Origin: Leucocoprinus leucothites
Taxonomy: Eukaryota; Basidiomycota; Agaricomycetes; Agaricales; Agaricaceae
Direction of reading: 5' to 3'
Assembly (NCBI GenBank): GCA_013368445.1
Contig: JAACJO010000006.1
Span: 806,001 to 870,000 of the forward strand
DNA: 64,000 bases
Shown here: positions 12,803 to 23,961 of the stretch, piece by piece
Numbering within the stretch: position 1 is the stretch's first letter
Layout: each line of letters starts with the position of its first letter
Notes under the pieces: generated by a model
What the model saw: the letters and a program-made list of their open reading frames with translations, nothing else
Databases searched by the model: none
Told to the model about the DNA's origin: nothing
Position numbers and translations under genes: made by a program

Positions 12803-15307
12803 TCAGTCCTCAGCGGCCGAACTACTACCTAGATACGGTATGAAGAATATTTCCTTGACAACTGTTTTGTCTCCCGCACGAGCCCCGTCGCACTGGAACA
12901 ACAAACAGCTCTTTCTACGATCTCTGCCCCACATTTGGACCTTCGTGGCGGGGGAATCGAAACGTCGATCTCGTAAGATCTGTTTGAATGATTCCAGACT
13001 TTCACCGTTAAATTTTCTTCGTATGTCCTGAGAGAGGAAAGGGTCAACGCCAACTCTCAGGGTTTGGAAGAGTGATATCCATACCTCGCAACCAGAGTAC
13101 ACCCTGGGTCGCACTACTACGTTCTTGCCTTCCAGCGTGAATCGGAAGTGGATGACTGCCCGATCGATCCTTATGGAGTGAGTTCGCACTTTCCATAGAG
13201 ATAACTCTTTGACGGTATCCTTGAAGTTATCAGGCTTTGCCTGTCCGTTATCTTTGTCAGCGTCTACATGCACCTTTAGGTTGGGGACCAGCACACCTTC
13301 CATTTTTCAATCAGCCATTCAAAGAAAACCGGGTGATTTCTCCTGGCTTTATGCACCGTTGTCTTAACGGAAGGGTTCAAATAGCAATCAAGTTTACTGA
13401 AGTCGGCTTCTGCTAGCAACGAAGAGGAGAGCTGATCAGGGACGTTGTCAACTATAGCCAGGAGCCGAAAGCCGTCGTAAGCTGTGTTGAGAAGCATCTC
13501 ACGCGCGTTTTCTAGCCGATCGGGGTGTTGCCAGGTAAGTGTTATTTTGGAGGACTGAGGGAGTGGTCCAGCTTCGGATCCCGTCAATAAGTTATATCAT
13601 TACTAATTGTAACGATAGGGACTCACCACCCCTATTTGCTTCTTGCAATATTCGGAAGCTACATCGAACAATGTCAACTCCCGCGTCCTGTCTTCCAACG
13701 TAGTAGTCTTGCGCTACCGATTGATTCTCTAAAAATTCATAGAAAGAGGAGTGAAGGATTTTCATCTCTTTAACCGCGGCATCCGTGGGTGATGGAACAT
13801 CGAGGACTGAATGAAGTCGTTGGAGAGAGCTATAGGCGTCGTGCTGGGCAATGCCCAAGAAGTTACACGAGAGTGCGAAGGAAGTGGTGTGAATGGTATT
13901 GCGAGGAAGCAGTCTACAGCAGCCAAGGATGCGTCTGGTAACGCTGATAAATGTTTCTCGAGAGGTTGAGCTGAGAATTTGGGAATACACATTATGGAGC
14001 GGTGAGAGGGGGCTCTCCTTCCCAGAGGTAACACCGCCATTCTTAATGGCAGAAAGCAGAATTGTCAGCTGGTTTGTTGGGTTTCCCACAGAAGAGTCTC
14101 CGATGAAACGTGAGGCGGTGGAAGCTAAAAGAAACAGGCCGGAAGCGGACTTTGCAAGGTCGTTGAACTGACGCCTGGTCGGCCAGCTTTGAGGAGACGA
14201 AAACTGATCCGCGAAAGCCGAACGTATCCTGTTGAATTCACTTTCGAGGTAGATCTCCACCTCTCTGCGAGCCTCGGGGGTATCAATCTCGATACGCTCT
14301 CGGTGGCAATTGGAGTTGACCACTTGTTGGGAAAAAGCTACCCGGAGCGAGTTCTCTGCTCGACTCGCGATGATCCACACGAGAGACGAGGCGGGATATT
14401 GGTGTACAAAGGCGCCTATCATTTCGACTATCTCACGCTGAGCGCCTTCCCCATCACACTCGTCTAGCCCATCAATAAGGATCATCCAAGGTCCATCGTT
14501 TCCTAGGTCATTGAGGTTACGAAACGGCATCTCTATCAGCTTCTTGAAGAGCTCCTTCGTCCCACCCCCCAACAACATAGGATCAGCGGCGAGCTTGTCC
14601 GCTACAATTTGCTGGTAAGCGGGAATTTGCACAGCCAGCTGATACGCAATTGTCTGCACAAAACGGTGCGAGTCGGTGCGTTCATTAGCTTTTGAGAAGA
14701 ATATGGTTGCGCCTATCCGCTGCCCTTCAGACCTGGCGATGCTCCGCATGATAGCGGTTTTCCCGACTCCAGCAGGACCGGAGAGCCAGAAGATCTTCTT
14801 CGATCGAGGAGGTAGATAAAACTCCCCGGCGGTCTTGATGATATGAAGACGAGTTTGGTGATGACATAGAGGTGCATCTTCTCCAACGATTTCAAATCGT
14901 GATCCAACCAGTATGTGCTCAGCAAGGCGTTCTAATACTATGGATATTAATGAGTTCGCCATTCTTGGAGTAGTGATATCTCATGGCCTACCAGTTTTCG
15001 GATGCCCGACGTGCTGTACGTTTTGAAAGGTACAACCAAAGAGCGTAAAGTCCCTGGCTTTATAAAACATTCCTTTTGTGGATGCTGGGTGCTGTTCACT
15101 AGGCTGTTCACTTGAATGCCCCGACGAAGACGAAGACGGTGCAGGAGAGGGACTTCGCGCTCGGGATTGGTTTGAATCATGAGATGCGCTTCGAGATGGC
15201 GATGGAGACGTCGGCAGGGATGAGGGTGAGGAGGATAATTCAGAGGGAGGAGGTGAGGATGGAGGCGGCAATGGAGACGAGGATGGGATGTTCGAACTCC
15301 TCGCCAT
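12803..15307 (-). CDS. NACHT-domain NTPase (fungal NLR-like STAND protein)
   Basis: Exon 1 starts MARSSNIPSS at 15307 and encodes about 85 residues of Ser/Pro-rich disorder, then ARDFTLFGCTFQNVQ, which resembles the short segment preceding NACHT in many mushroom NLR-like proteins. An intron joins in phase (G|TA) to VLERLAEHIL and the NACHT domain. This has Walker A GPAGVGKTA, Walker B ILIDGLDECDG, IIASRAEN as a sensor-type segment, and the downstream LHSSFYEFLEN motif usual in this family. Two or three further introns, phase-compatible, add a C-terminal region of about 230 residues ending ...SSSAAED. That region shows no ankyrin, WD40 or TPR repeat I can recognise. STAND NTPases act as oligomerising switches in fungal self/non-self or stress responses; the trigger here is unknown. 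The C-terminal part could instead be a separate gene. Confidence 0.8.
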
Positions 15308-16676
15308 GATATGTGAGAAGAAACGTGTAACCTGCCAGACAGCCCCCAGCGACGGTTTCTGGTTGTCGTGAAGTTTGGAAGACATGAGGGGCAGGATTTG
15401 AAGAATCAAGCAAGACACATACGGGCCTTATAAGCCCAAAGCCCAGACTTAGGAGGTGGGCCTCATTGCGGCGGCAGAGGCTGAGCACCGAGCGCTCAAT
15501 TGTGATGTGCTGATGTGCCAGCCTGGCCTTCCCGGGCGCTACCCACACAAGCGCTATGATTCCGTCACAGGCCCATGGCGTTTTAATCCAACGAGCGACT
15601 AAGCTCCAGCCCACGAATACAGGGCTGAGGAGATAGAGGAAGGAGTAACATAGTTTAACCTGGTGGGCGTTATCGGGGGCAATTCAAGAACACGTGTCCG
15701 AGTGACGATATACTGGGATTGTGTAGCGCTTTGGGACTAGTCACTGCTTTAGTTTGATGGGCAGCGTCCTCGTTCGGACCGCCATAAGTGTTTATTCTCT
15801 ACTTCCTCCCCTCTCTCTGATTTGTTTTGTGCTTGATTTTCCTACTGATACGTGCTTACTGAATTGGCGAGATGGATAACACCTGAGTCGCTAATGTGAC
15901 GTAGCCGACCGTAGATTGAGTGATTCCAGCCCTGTGGCGTCGCCTCTTACTGAAGCACCGATATCGTACTAACACACGATCTCCTGTAACACTGGCAATG
16001 GTCGATGCGTCATAACGCTGAGATTCATGGGATAATTTGCTGCAATTGTAAAGTTTTGCGCGTAAAAGTATCTGACTCCTGACACAGTACGCTCTTTAGG
16101 CCCTGGGCCCGCAAGGCTGTAACAATCTCCTCGCTCCACTGAAAGCACGCCTTGGTCGCCACAGACAAGAGTCTTAGAGGGCATATCTTGTCTTGAGCAC
16201 AGCTCGCAAATAATATCTAACAGAGAATGAATTTAATAATTCTTTGGAGGCCAAAAGACAACAATCATCTGAAAGAGTCGCTCAATCTCGAGGAAGACGT
16301 CACGATCAGGCATGCTTGTCATTAGTGTGGCTAAGACACAAGGATGCGGACCTCAAACTAAAACTCCGAGGATCTTTAGTGCTCCTTAGCGCTTGACCAT
16401 GGGATTATGAATGGTCAGATGCTGCGAATTGCTACTTAGCCCATGGCAGAACCTGGGCATTCAATTAGAGGCTGCTGAAGAAGAGGGAACTGCCGGGAAC
16501 TAGGGTGGACTGTGGCGGATCAAATCATAGATTCTTGCAAGTACTAAAGCCGCCGATCAGTTAACAAACGCTCACATGGCCGTTCCATATCAAAAGTCGT
16601 CAGTGGAGAGTCCTCACGGCTCCAAACCATTGAAACTCCTCAACATCCCTCCTCCAACCACAATTCCCAATCTTAG
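15308..16676. other. intergenic region
   Basis: This lies between the divergent NACHT gene and the small coiled-coil gene, so it probably holds both promoters. Open frames here (for example 15240-15614 on the minus strand) overlap the NACHT 5' exon or lack support. No RNA gene was seen. Confidence 0.4.
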
Positions 16677-17060
16677 ATGACAAGTGCAACTCCAACCAAC
16701 TCAAGCTCAAGAACTCCTCCGGCGCCGTCCCCCGTAGCCGCTCCCGGCTCTTTCGGAATACTTCCTACACAAACAAGGAGCTCCAACCAGGCAGTCTCAC
16801 CCCTCAGTCAAAACGTTGAGGAGAAGATCAACGTTTCACGCCCCTCAGATGTTATTCATAACGCTGCTGATGCAATCTCCGCACTTTTCACACAAGAGGC
16901 GCAGAAGCTAGTGGCTGAAATAGAAAGGTCATACACCATGAAACTAGACGAAGAAAAGAAGAGGTTCTCGGAGATTTTGGAACATGAAAGGAGGTTAAGA
17001 AGCGCTTTGGAAGACAAGATACTTGCGTTGGAAAAGCAATTAGCGCGAAACAAACCCTAG
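16677..17060 (+). CDS. small protein with Pro/Ser-rich N-terminus and C-terminal coiled coil
   Basis: This is an intronless frame of 127 codons from ATG 16677 to TAG. Residues 1-50 are Ser/Thr/Pro-rich and probably disordered. From about residue 60 to the end there is a long charged amphipathic helix (AQKLVAEIERSYTMKLDEEK, then hydrophobic residues at heptad spacing through LEKQLARNKP), so a dimeric coiled coil is likely. The contrast between a low-complexity head and a clean coiled coil without internal stops argues for a real gene. No family is recognised. The 5' side is rich in pyrimidine and CA tracts, as expected for a fungal leader. Confidence 0.6.
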   Translation: MTSATPTNSSSRTPPAPSPVAAPGSFGILPTQTRSSNQAVSPLSQNVEEKINVSRPSDVIHNAADAISALFTQEAQKLVAEIERSYTMKLDEEKKRFSEILEHERRLRSALEDKILALEKQLARNKP

Positions 17061-18904
17061 GTATGAAGCACACTACCGCTCATGCCCCGGACAAATCAGG
17101 GCTGATAAAGGTCATGGGCCAGGGCAGATTGAACCGAACCGAACAGACGGGGGGGAATACACGCACCAGACTTGCGGCAGAGAATTCGAGGCTGAAGAAG
17201 TGAGGCTAGGGATCCCTCAAACCTGATCAAGAAGCGCCACTGTGCCAGAACGAGCTGAGGCCAGGGCTGGCGAAGGATTACGTTCATTCTGGCGCGTAAC
17301 CACTTAATCAGCATTAGACGCACGGATAATACAAGAAAAATAGCCTCGCGTCTCCGTCGGAAAGACAACAAGAATCTGACCGCGGAAGGTTGAATATGTA
17401 CAGATCGGACGGACGCTCGTCGACTGATCAGTAGTTGCGGCAGAGTTATACTCTCTATCGCGCTGAAGCTGCGGTGCAGAATATGATCCAATGAATCCGC
17501 AGAGTAGGTTATACGACCTGAGCTTAAGTTTAAACATGATGTGTGGCACTCCGTAGTTTCCCGTGTCGCAATTGTAGACGCCAGACATGTGCGATAAGCG
17601 AATGAAAGAACTGTGCATTGCTTTGGAAGAGAAATGAGAAGTACTTTGAATATTTATACACATGTATTATGAAAACTCCCAGGTTCCGTCGAAGTATGTA
17701 TCGAGATGCTCCAGTGATACTTCAGAGATATTTTTTACTAGTGCGATGTGATAGTACAATAAATAAACTTTCGGCATGTTGCGGCATTTTCGGCCATTGG
17801 CATCATTTTGATAAGGTTTAACTATTACAACCCACTCGATCGCGGGTAGGGAAACGCGGCGGTTCTTGAGGGATTACCAAAGCGTGTGCGGCTCTCAGAT
17901 ACACTCCACCAGTGACATCCAGCATCTGTTGAATGAACCCGCAGCATGCGTCGTGGCAACACAATGGTATTAGGGAGAAAACGAACAAGGTACAACACTG
18001 GAGGCCACCAATATTGTACTAAAACATACTATAAATCAAGTCTTTAGTCAATCATAAACCGAGGGTAGCCCATCATTTGCTATTCCAACAATATTTGGGC
18101 TCACTCACGACTATCCCAGTACAATTACCATCACCGCAGCGCACGTTGAAGGCAATTTGAATTTGGCCAAGTAAATTAATAGCACTTAGGAAACTATAGA
18201 TTTATTCTATAGAGATGTGCAGCGGGATAGATTAGGTCGGCGAAACCTTTTTGCTTCCTCGAGGTGGTAACACCCGGCATCCTCGAGGTATGCTTTTGAA
18301 CCTACAATCGTTTCCCCATATTCCTTGCTTTCCGTGCTTTTGTTCCCGAGCTCGTTATTACCTGAATGGGCTAATGCTGCGATTTCTACTCAGTGTCACA
18401 GAAAGAGCATCTTCTGGAAATGGCAAAGAGTCGGTCATAAATAAAATCCCCTGGTTAATCGTCGAGGGTTGAAAAGGAACTTAGGGCCAGGGTGTAGTAG
18501 TCGTTGGTGGGAACCGGTTAGGGTGTTGATGGGGGCATCAATAGCGTATTCTACTTGGGTATTCAATTTTGCTATCGACGAAAACTACAACATTCGACAA
18601 ATAAAATATGTACTGAAGTAGCGTCAAAGCAGTAGTAGTCCGACAAGGTGGGCGATCATTAGAAAGCAGCACAGCATAAGGTTTAGAGCACTGGTAGTAT
18701 CATTAGATTATCAGATCGTTGGGCGACGTTCATTGTCCAGCTGCGGATAACAAGCCTGCCCGTTGAATTCGTCCCGCTGATGCTAGACGAGCCGGTCGAC
18801 CACCAGCGTTCCCCGCGGGTCTCCCAGAATACCCAAGTTTTTAGCCGGATATGGTCTCCTAGCAGACATCCCTGCAAATAATGCGTCGCGATTTTCTAAG
18901 CCGT
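17061..18904. other. intergenic region, no supported gene
   Basis: About 1.8 kb without a convincing coding region. Short frames on both strands show no family resemblance and no splice pattern linking them. AT-rich stretches occur near 17.6-18.2 kb. No repeat or RNA gene was recognised. Confidence 0.4.
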
Positions 18905-19642
18905 CTACATGGTTCGTTGATGTTTATGGACAATAATCGAATTATTGCTCGAGATGTGGACACTATTGTCCGTGTACGAGTTTGTGATAGAACCAAGGGT
19001 AGTATATGTAGAGCGGCGCTGGTTGTTGTTTTGCACATAAGTGACCATTTGGGCCGTGTTTTCCGGGTAATGGGTAAGGACTGGGGATTGATAGATGGTA
19101 GATGGTGAAGCGACACAAGTCTGGTTATTTTGAGAAGTATAGGTGGCTTGGAAAAACTGAGTAGCCTCTGCGTGGGCTGATGATTGATAGTAGGTGGAAA
19201 CAGTAGTTCCGAACTCTGAGTCATCATCAGAGGCGTAGGAGGATACGGAAGCGGAATCCGCTGCGACGGCGTAAGCGTTGTGGTTGCCGGATGAGGTTAC
19301 AATCGAGGATGTGAGGTAAGAGGGGTCATGGCTGGGAACGAAGGCAAGCGGGAACCTTGTAGAGTTAGAGGTATGAGAAGGACCTGATGGTATCTGAATG
19401 AGTGGATGAAGAGCAGACGATATAATAGACTGCTCACACATAACGCTTCCTGGCCGGTTGCTATGAGGAACAGGCCAGGTGGCATGGGGGGCGGGCAGTA
19501 GAGACTTCACCAACATCTCTTCCGGGATTGGTCGGACGTTAGTGCACGTCTGCTGTTTTTTGCTCTGACTGCTGCCCCGTCGAAATAAGCGGGCGAGGAA
19601 GCCTGTCTTCTTGGTCTGGCTGGGGATGGATTTTTGGAACAT
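18905..19642 (-). CDS. hypothetical Ser/Thr/Asn-rich protein with basic N-terminus
   Basis: An uninterrupted frame of 245 codons starts at ATG 19642 (MFQKSIPSQTKK). Residues 1-30 are strongly basic (KKTGFLARLFRRGSSQSKKQ) and could be a nuclear or membrane-binding segment. The rest is low complexity: Ser, Thr, Tyr and Gln dominate, with a run of Asp (ASDDDSEFG) near the middle and an Asn-rich end. No domain, signal peptide or membrane segment is visible. Length without stops and biased composition support a real, largely disordered protein. It has no clear functional link to its neighbours. Confidence 0.5.
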   Translation of the reverse strand: MFQKSIPSQTKKTGFLARLFRRGSSQSKKQQTCTNVRPIPEEMLVKSLLPAPHATWPVPHSNRPGSVMCEQSIISSALHPLIQIPSGPSHTSNSTRFPLAFVPSHDPSYLTSSIVTSSGNHNAYAVAADSASVSSYASDDDSEFGTTVSTYYQSSAHAEATQFFQATYTSQNNQTCVASPSTIYQSPVLTHYPENTAQMVTYVQNNNQRRSTYTTLGSITNSYTDNSVHISSNNSIIVHKHQRTM

Positions 19643-20553
19643 CGTGCTGGTCGAAGCAGATGAGAAGGGAATGGCCGATGAACCACGGAATCTAGAAGTT
19701 GAAGTTTTTATTTGAGCATGACAGCCTGGTCATCCACTTCAAATTGCTGCGCGTGAGGAAGGCCTTTCGTAACTGCACTGCCAGGTAGAGCGCAGTGCTT
19801 GATGATTCAATCCAACTCAACGTCGGAGGGGAGGTATAAATCTCTGTTTGAAGCCCTTGAGTAGTTTGTCGCCTTTAGCCTTGGGACACAAAGTCTTTCA
19901 TTGGGCGGAATAAACCACAGAAAATTTAAGCACAGTTTTTCTAATATTTTCTTGGGCTTGAATACCGCGGACCACATACAGGTAAGATGCTGTCATACTC
20001 GGGAAATGCACCGCCTTGATTCTAGATTTGTCCTTGGCATTGTCCTGGGCGGTGTCCGGCAACTGTCAAAGCAACGACGGAAGGACAGTTTGGAGTTTTC
20101 CCAAGCATCGAAGTGTCGTTTGGCAATCGTGTTGAAAGGACGCGGGGACTCCGGAAGTCAAATTCCTGCAGTGTGCACAGCCACTTTTGGATTAATACTG
20201 CCGGTTAATCGCGTGCGACTTTCCATGTGCTAACGTTTAACGTTTAACAATGGATGTTGTGACACGCATAGCTTTCAGTAAGAAGGACAGGGGATCGACT
20301 CTCGACGGCGACAGTCAGGACACTCAACGTAATATTAAGATTTGTCGCTCGAGTGCCGAAATTTTCGAAAATCCCACCTACTGTAGCTTATGATGATCGA
20401 TGGATGATCGAAACAGTGGGAGAATGATTGGACAAGAGTCGGCGTGACCACTAGCCTAACAAACTGATGCGAGAGACCCGATTCCCTATCTAACTTGTCG
20501 CGAGATATCAACACTGCATTAAACTCTGCAGTAATTAGGCACTGGTAGACATC
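19643..20553. other. intergenic region between divergent genes
   Basis: This is a shared upstream region for the minus-strand orphan and the plus-strand epoxide hydrolase, presumably with both promoters. The frame at 19901-20233 shows no family resemblance. Nothing else is seen. Confidence 0.4.
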
Positions 20554-21831
20554 ATGAGCACCCTAAACTGGCCAGGTCTCCCTCCAGAAGTCGTATCGCG
20601 CCAACTGATCGTCGGCGACCTCAACATTCACATCCTCGAGTGTTTGCCCCTTGCTGAACATCCCATTACATCCTCCCTCCAATCGCCCCCTTCGCAAAAA
20701 CCAAAACCACCCCTAGTGATACTCATCCACGGCTTCCCCGAACTCGCATATTCCTGGCGCAAGATCTTTGTCCCTCTGGCGAAAGCCGGATACCACGTTG
20801 TCGCGCACGATCAACGAGGGTTCGGACTCACTGTTCCCGTCTCATCCGATGAGCGAGGTGGAGCGAGACAAGTGGAATATGGGGACGATCTGAGGCCATA
20901 TCATATCATCAATGTCGCAGCAGACGTCGTTAACCTAGTGTTGGCCTTAGGCTACCAGAAGGTGCACGCAGTTGTGGGACACGACTATGGGTCATCTGTG
21001 GCTGCGTGGTCGGCACTTATCAGACCCGACATGTTTGGCCGTGCGGTGTTAATGAGTGCACCGTTTGGTGGGCCCCCGAATCCTCTGGAGGCAGAGAGTG
21101 TGAAGAGGAAAGAAGAGTCGAAGGTCTATTTGGTTGACGAGTACTTAAAGAAATTAGCGAATCCCCGGGGGCACTACACGGTGTATTACTCAACACCGGA
21201 GGCGAACGCGGACATGATCAAACCGCCAGGAGGGTTGAAGGCGTTTTTCAGAGCATATTACCACGTGAAGAGCGCCGACTGGGAAGGGAATCGAGAGCCA
21301 GCTCCATGCCCACTTGCGCTGAAGCTCGACTCGAGGGAACTACAATCGCGGGCGAAGCTACTCGAAGCTGCGGCACTGGCTATGGAGGTTCTCCCCCATT
21401 ACTACATTATGCCGGCCGGCGTCACTATGCCCGAGGCAGTTCATCCATATCACCCCAGTGCTGAACGAGAAGCTGCATGTACGTGGTTAACGGAGGAGGA
21501 ACTCCAGGTCTATGCCGATGTCTATGAGGGAACCGGTTTTCAAGGGGGCTTAAACCGGTATAGGACGATGACGGATGAGACTTGGAATACGGAGGCAGGC
21601 GTGAGGGCAATGGGCGGGAAGAAGATAGAGATTCCGGTGAGATTCATTGCCGGAACAATGGATTGGGGTACTTGGCAGCAGCCTGGGCTAACTGAGGCCA
21701 TGAAGGGTGAGAACGTTGTGAAGGGCGGAATCAAAGATAAGGATTTTGTGATTGTGGATGGAGCCGGACATTGGGTCCAGCAGGAGAAACCTGATGAAGT
21801 TGCACAGGCGTTGTTGGAGTTTTTCAAGTAG
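20554..21831 (+). CDS. soluble epoxide hydrolase, alpha/beta-hydrolase fold
   Basis: This single exon encodes 425 aa and opens all the way from ATG 20554. It shows the standard order for epoxide hydrolases: HGFPE (oxyanion-hole motif) at about residue 60, DQRGFG, then GHDYGSS at about 142, where Asp is the nucleophile. A cap domain region of about 170 residues follows, containing candidate tyrosines, and GAGHWVQQEKPDEV at the C-terminus supplies the catalytic His. The acid is probably in the AGTMDWG region. The enzyme would hydrate epoxides to diols through a covalent ester; the aspartate nucleophile (not Ser) also fits haloacid dehalogenases of the same fold, a less likely alternative. There is no signal peptide, so it should be cytosolic. 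Lack of introns is unusual among its neighbours. Confidence 0.9.
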   Translation: MSTLNWPGLPPEVVSRQLIVGDLNIHILECLPLAEHPITSSLQSPPSQKPKPPLVILIHGFPELAYSWRKIFVPLAKAGYHVVAHDQRGFGLTVPVSSDERGGARQVEYGDDLRPYHIINVAADVVNLVLALGYQKVHAVVGHDYGSSVAAWSALIRPDMFGRAVLMSAPFGGPPNPLEAESVKRKEESKVYLVDEYLKKLANPRGHYTVYYSTPEANADMIKPPGGLKAFFRAYYHVKSADWEGNREPAPCPLALKLDSRELQSRAKLLEAAALAMEVLPHYYIMPAGVTMPEAVHPYHPSAEREAACTWLTEEELQVYADVYEGTGFQGGLNRYRTMTDETWNTEAGVRAMGGKKIEIPVRFIAGTMDWGTWQQPGLTEAMKGENVVKGGIKDKDFVIVDGAGHWVQQEKPDEVAQALLEFFK

Positions 21832-22057
21832 TCTGCCCAAGAAATTTCGAACGAGACGGGAGAATAGGCGAAGAGCTGATGTGACGAAGGTAGGAAACGT
21901 GGTAGCAAGAAATTTGTTACGATGATAATGGTAAATATACGGGGAGTCTAGGGAGACAACAAAAATGTAAATCACATAGATACAAAGCAAATATGAAGAC
22001 ATACGATGGAGATGACAATAGCGGATGTTAGCAATAATCCTCTTCCCTTCCAGACAT

Positions 22058-22708
22058 TCAGGATTCCTCACGCCAAGTCTCATGATTGTTTTTCCGCAGG
22101 TCTTCGAGGTAAGTGTCTTCGATGGATTCACAAAGATTATCGAGATTTCCAAGAGCCTCAACCAAGGCGTCGAGCGAGGATAGGTCATCTGCAAAATGCC
22201 TCGTAAGCACCCAAGTCAAGGAAAATAGGAGGGAAGATTCGACGTACCATACATCTGGATTCGTACATTGATGACGTTCTCTGAAGGGTGTGGGACACTG
22301 GGGAAGGGATGATCAGACATCATTTTGATAATAAGACGGCAAGGAGAGTCCACGGCTTTTGGTGGAAGGAACGACAAAAATGTAGGCGACGAGACCGCGG
22401 ATACTGGAACAAAGGATTTGAAGGACGGGATCTTCACCTGTAGCCACAAAATTCGACTTTCGGGCTTGATTCGCAATTCAACATTTTTTTTTGTGCAACA
22501 AATAAGGGATTCGCGTACTTTTTCATCAGCATCCACCGCAGGGCGTTACCAATTGTATGTGATTCATCGTGAATCTGGTATGTGGCTGCAGAAAGGTCTG
22601 GAGCAGCACCCTGGAGCTGTCCAATTCAAATTCATGAGTTGACTCTAGTGCTACAACAAAGCGAAAAAAAAAACTTACAATCTTGATTTTAGGTATTGAC
22701 TCTGCCAT
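22058..22708 (-). CDS. RPC19: DNA-directed RNA polymerases I and III subunit AC19
   Basis: Five short exons join in phase into a protein of about 111 aa. Exon 1 is MAESIPKIKI from ATG 22708. Exon 2 gives LQGAAPDL...IHDESHTIGNALRWMLMKN, which contains the hallmark of the RPB11/AC19 family (HDESHTIGNALRW). Exon 3 adds PKVEFCGYS, exon 4 VPHPSENVINVRIQMY, and exon 5 an acidic Leu-rich helix ending ...ETWREES. The match covers the whole family fold: a dimerisation domain related to bacterial alpha, which pairs with AC40 in both Pol I and Pol III. The donor and acceptor sites are ordinary except for an AAG acceptor before exon 3. It is divergent from sequence starting at 22709. Confidence 0.9.
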
Positions 22709-23334
22709 TTTATGGTGGTAAGAACGATTGAGGATCTGAAGATGGCTACCACTGGAAATTTCCGAGGCCTGCGACTGTCATGTGAGGTGCATACCTTTTA
22801 TGGCCAACATGAGTCTCTGGCAGTTGCGCAGGATGCAATGGACTCACCCTTACCAATGGACCCTCGAGAGACAAAAAAATATCTTGCTCCGAAGGCGCTA
22901 CTAAAGGCTTTCTGGCTAAATCCCGATTGCTGGATGACTTTAGGATGGCCTGGTGAAGACAATGCGATGGTGTTTGGTCCATCACAGCGAATGAAGAGGT
23001 ACAAACAAAGGAGCAAACAAAACATTATTCAACTTATCCTTTGTTTCGATCATTCCGTGAAACGATACAATGAGGGTTCCAAGCGCGCCAACGAGTTTAT
23101 CGCAATGTTTCAATAGGGTCGTGAAAGAATGGCTTGTCTGTGGCTCAGATCTCGCGTTTTTCTGGGTTATAAAAGCTCAGAATCACTTTGCATCGTTTTT
23201 CTCAGGTCTCCCCTCAAGGCCCTGTCCCTTATCCTTTCCCTCTGGACGTGTCTCTCCCTCGTGTCTCTTCGTTTTCATCTGCATCTTTGACTGGGCAGCG
23301 CCTCTCAACCCTGGTGGTTTCATTGGTCGAGAAT
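22709..23334. other. intergenic region between divergent genes
   Basis: This separates RPC19 from the Ser-rich orphan and should contain both promoters. Pyrimidine-rich tracts near 23.2-23.3 kb look like a fungal core promoter or leader. A 134-codon frame at 22712-23116 has no recognisable content and overlaps a competing antisense frame, so it is not called. Confidence 0.4.
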
Positions 23335-23961
23335 ATGGATTCTTTCTTGGACTCTTTCATCAACTTTGAAGACACTCGCCCCACCCTCCCTCCACTCCAT
23401 TCCCTCAACCTTCCGATTCCGAAGATCAGCCAAGGAAGAGGCGGGACCGCCTTTATGAATAGATTACCTATTAATGATCTTAATGATTTTGTAAGTTGCA
23501 GTTTTCGGTCGTAATTAGAATCAATATCCTTAACGTTCTAACAATAGACCTATGTTACCCCTAATAAAACCCCGATCTGTCCTCAGAAGGGGGTTGCTTC
23601 AAACTCCTCTGCAACTGCAATGTCATCGTCATCTTCGAACACCTGTAACTCCCGCACACCATCACCAGTACCTTCCGACTCCTCGCTCTCATCAGCCTCC
23701 ACCAGCCAAAGCATGGGAGCCTTCCGCCTTGTGCCCTGCGAAATCAAAGACGCAGATGCAGTTGTGGTTGTCACCGAGACAGTCGCAGGATCAGGTCGCG
23801 GTAGAGCTATGTTACTCGTCGGCCCTGCGGCTCAGCCGTATCGCCAGCCCAGCTCGAGACCCATCGCAAAGAACTCTCGCGTGCATCCTTATAAATTTGC
23901 ACCGACCCAGCACTTGACCCGTCGTCTATCGACCCTATCCATCAGCTCTCAGCTGAACTGA
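23335..23961 (+). CDS. hypothetical Ser-rich protein, two exons
   Basis: The gene starts MDSFLDSFINFEDTRPTLP at 23335. An intron of 57 nt (23491-23547, GTAAGT...AATAG with a CTAAC-type branch sequence) joins NDLNDF in phase to TYVTPNKTPICPQ. The product is about 189 aa with a central Ser/Pro-rich disordered stretch, a VVVVTETVAG segment and a basic tail (RRLSTLSISSQLN). The clear splice signals and the frame continuity on both sides support a real gene. I do not recognise the family. It precedes EXO1 on the same strand with its own 3' region, so it is probably an independent gene. Confidence 0.6.

Noticed and set aside
22712..23116. 134-codon frame, plus strand, just upstream of RPC19
   Set aside because: It overlaps competing antisense frames, shows no family resemblance, and sits in a divergent promoter region.
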